From: a virus
DNA: 64,000 bases
Direction: 5' to 3' (one strand)
IMG/VR virus record: IMGVR_UViG_3300047325_000170
Span: 47,161-111,160 of that record
In this document: piece by piece, positions 63,478-64,000 of the stretch
Numbering within the stretch: the first letter of the stretch is position 1
Layout: each line of letters starts with the position of its first letter
The notes under the pieces: generated by a model
Told to the model about the DNA's origin: nothing
Databases searched by the model: none
The model's input: only the letters and a program-made list of their open reading frames with translations
Position numbers and translations under genes: made by a program

Positions 63478-64000
63478 ATGATGCTCCGCGATGCGGTCCT
63501 CGTCCCACCAATCTCTTTCGACGAAGCTCGGGTCCGCCAACAAGCGAAGGCTGACTACTGCCGTAACGCCCATCTTCTCTTGCCCAAGGGCTATCAACAT
63601 CGGTATGCCCACGAGGATCCCAAGCTGATCGATATGGCTTTCCACGAGGCAGGACATATCCTTATCGCTCAGGTCCTTGGATGGGAAGTCAACTACTCTA
63701 CTATCGAGGTATTTAGTAGGGCCGAAAGTCTGCCCGATACGAACAAAGCCTTTACGTACATCAACTACCCTTCCTGCAGTCGCAATCATATGGGCTTGGC
63801 AACCTTCAAGAGTTTCGCCCGACTTGCCATGGCTGGTCATGCCGCAGCCATACAACTGTACGGATGTCATTACCACGCTGGGTCTCGCGGCGACATCAAC
63901 GGTCTGAAATTGCGCCAACTAACCTGTCCGAAAGCCAAAGATGAACCACTCGCGAAGATTATCCAGCAAGCCGTACGCTACGACAAGCCGCTTATCGAAC
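63478..64000 (+). CDS. M41-like (FtsH-type) metallopeptidase domain, partial at right edge
   Basis: ATG with AAGGG about 9 nt upstream, open to the window end (174 codons). MAFHEAGHILIAQ carries the HExxH zinc motif with the Ala/Gly of FtsH-type (M41) peptidases. A later RLAMAGHAAAIQLYG helix and GSRGDINGLKL (possible third ligand Asp) follow in the M41 order. No AAA+ module precedes it, so it is a stand-alone peptidase-type protein. Such a protein could cleave a host factor during infection (inference). No counter-gene is visible in the window. Confidence 0.55.
   Translation, partial: MMLRDAVLVPPISFDEARVRQQAKADYCRNAHLLLPKGYQHRYAHEDPKLIDMAFHEAGHILIAQVLGWEVNYSTIEVFSRAESLPDTNKAFTYINYPSCSRNHMGLATFKSFARLAMAGHAAAIQLYGCHYHAGSRGDINGLKLRQLTCPKAKDEPLAKIIQQAVRYDKPLIE

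Noticed and set aside
1-64000. Prophage integration features (integrase, attachment sites, bacterial flanks)
   Set aside because: No integrase, no tRNA-linked direct repeats and no bacterial genes are present; a free phage genome or contig fits better.

Overview
The window looks like part of a large, GC-rich, contractile-tailed (myovirus-type) bacteriophage genome. The reasons are a contiguous virion and packaging module (terminase, portal, prohead protease with scaffold, HK97-type capsid protein, tail sheath, tail tube, tail-assembly chaperones, two giant proteins of 1,728 and 1,912 residues, and a 3,306-residue fibre), dense packing with 1- to 14-nt overlaps, heavy use of GTG and TTG starts, and no bacterial housekeeping genes. 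No DNA polymerase, helicase, lysis gene, integrase, tRNA or rRNA was found, so the rest of the genome lies outside. The sequence does not identify the host.

Layout. Positions 1 to about 52,640 are all on the minus strand and read right to left: a 172-aa protein and a possible small terminase (51.2-52.6 kb); five glycine-zipper membrane-type proteins (48.2-51.2 kb); large terminase (46.3-48.2 kb); a 513-aa virion-type protein; a zinc-finger metallophosphatase; a Clp-like AAA+ ATPase; a portal with a MuF-like tail; a DUF559-type nuclease; protease-scaffold; a 441-aa protein; major capsid protein; four small head-type proteins; the giant collagen-like fibre and other adhesion or Ig-like proteins (19.7-33.0 kb); two sheath paralogues; three tube-type paralogues; two chaperone-type proteins; and two giant proteins that are probably carried in the virion. 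The 1,912-aa protein contains the DxDGD active-site signature of the beta-prime double-psi beta-barrel of RNA polymerases, with neighbouring motifs at the same spacing as in E. coli. The 1,728-aa protein contains a RecB/Cas4-like nuclease motif in which the usual catalytic Lys is His.

At about 52.6-53.2 kb lies a divergent, mostly non-coding region with 18-bp iterons. To its right, everything is on the plus strand: about thirty very small genes (17-232 codons). From 53.2 to 59.7 kb most form a repeated cassette: a CCACGYT...AGTGG inverted-repeat element, about 20 nt later a GGAGGT ribosome site and start, a short ORF, then a strong hairpin terminator, often overlapping the stop codon. Recognisable products there are a NADAR/YbiA-type N-glycosidase, a SpoVG-like protein, several Cys4 mini-proteins and many one- or two-helix membrane proteins. 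From 59.4 to 62.7 kb the genes become overlapping and translationally coupled. A 345-bp degenerate GGCNN pentamer tract (62.75-63.09 kb) separates them from a membrane protein and a partial HEAGH (M41-like) peptidase at the right edge.

How it may fit together (inference): the minus-strand block is the late virion module. The plus-strand block looks like an early host-takeover region in which each cassette carries its own start-associated element and terminator. If the giant DPBB protein is a virion-delivered RNA polymerase, the repeated element is the obvious candidate for its promoter. That pairing is the most interesting hypothesis in the window.
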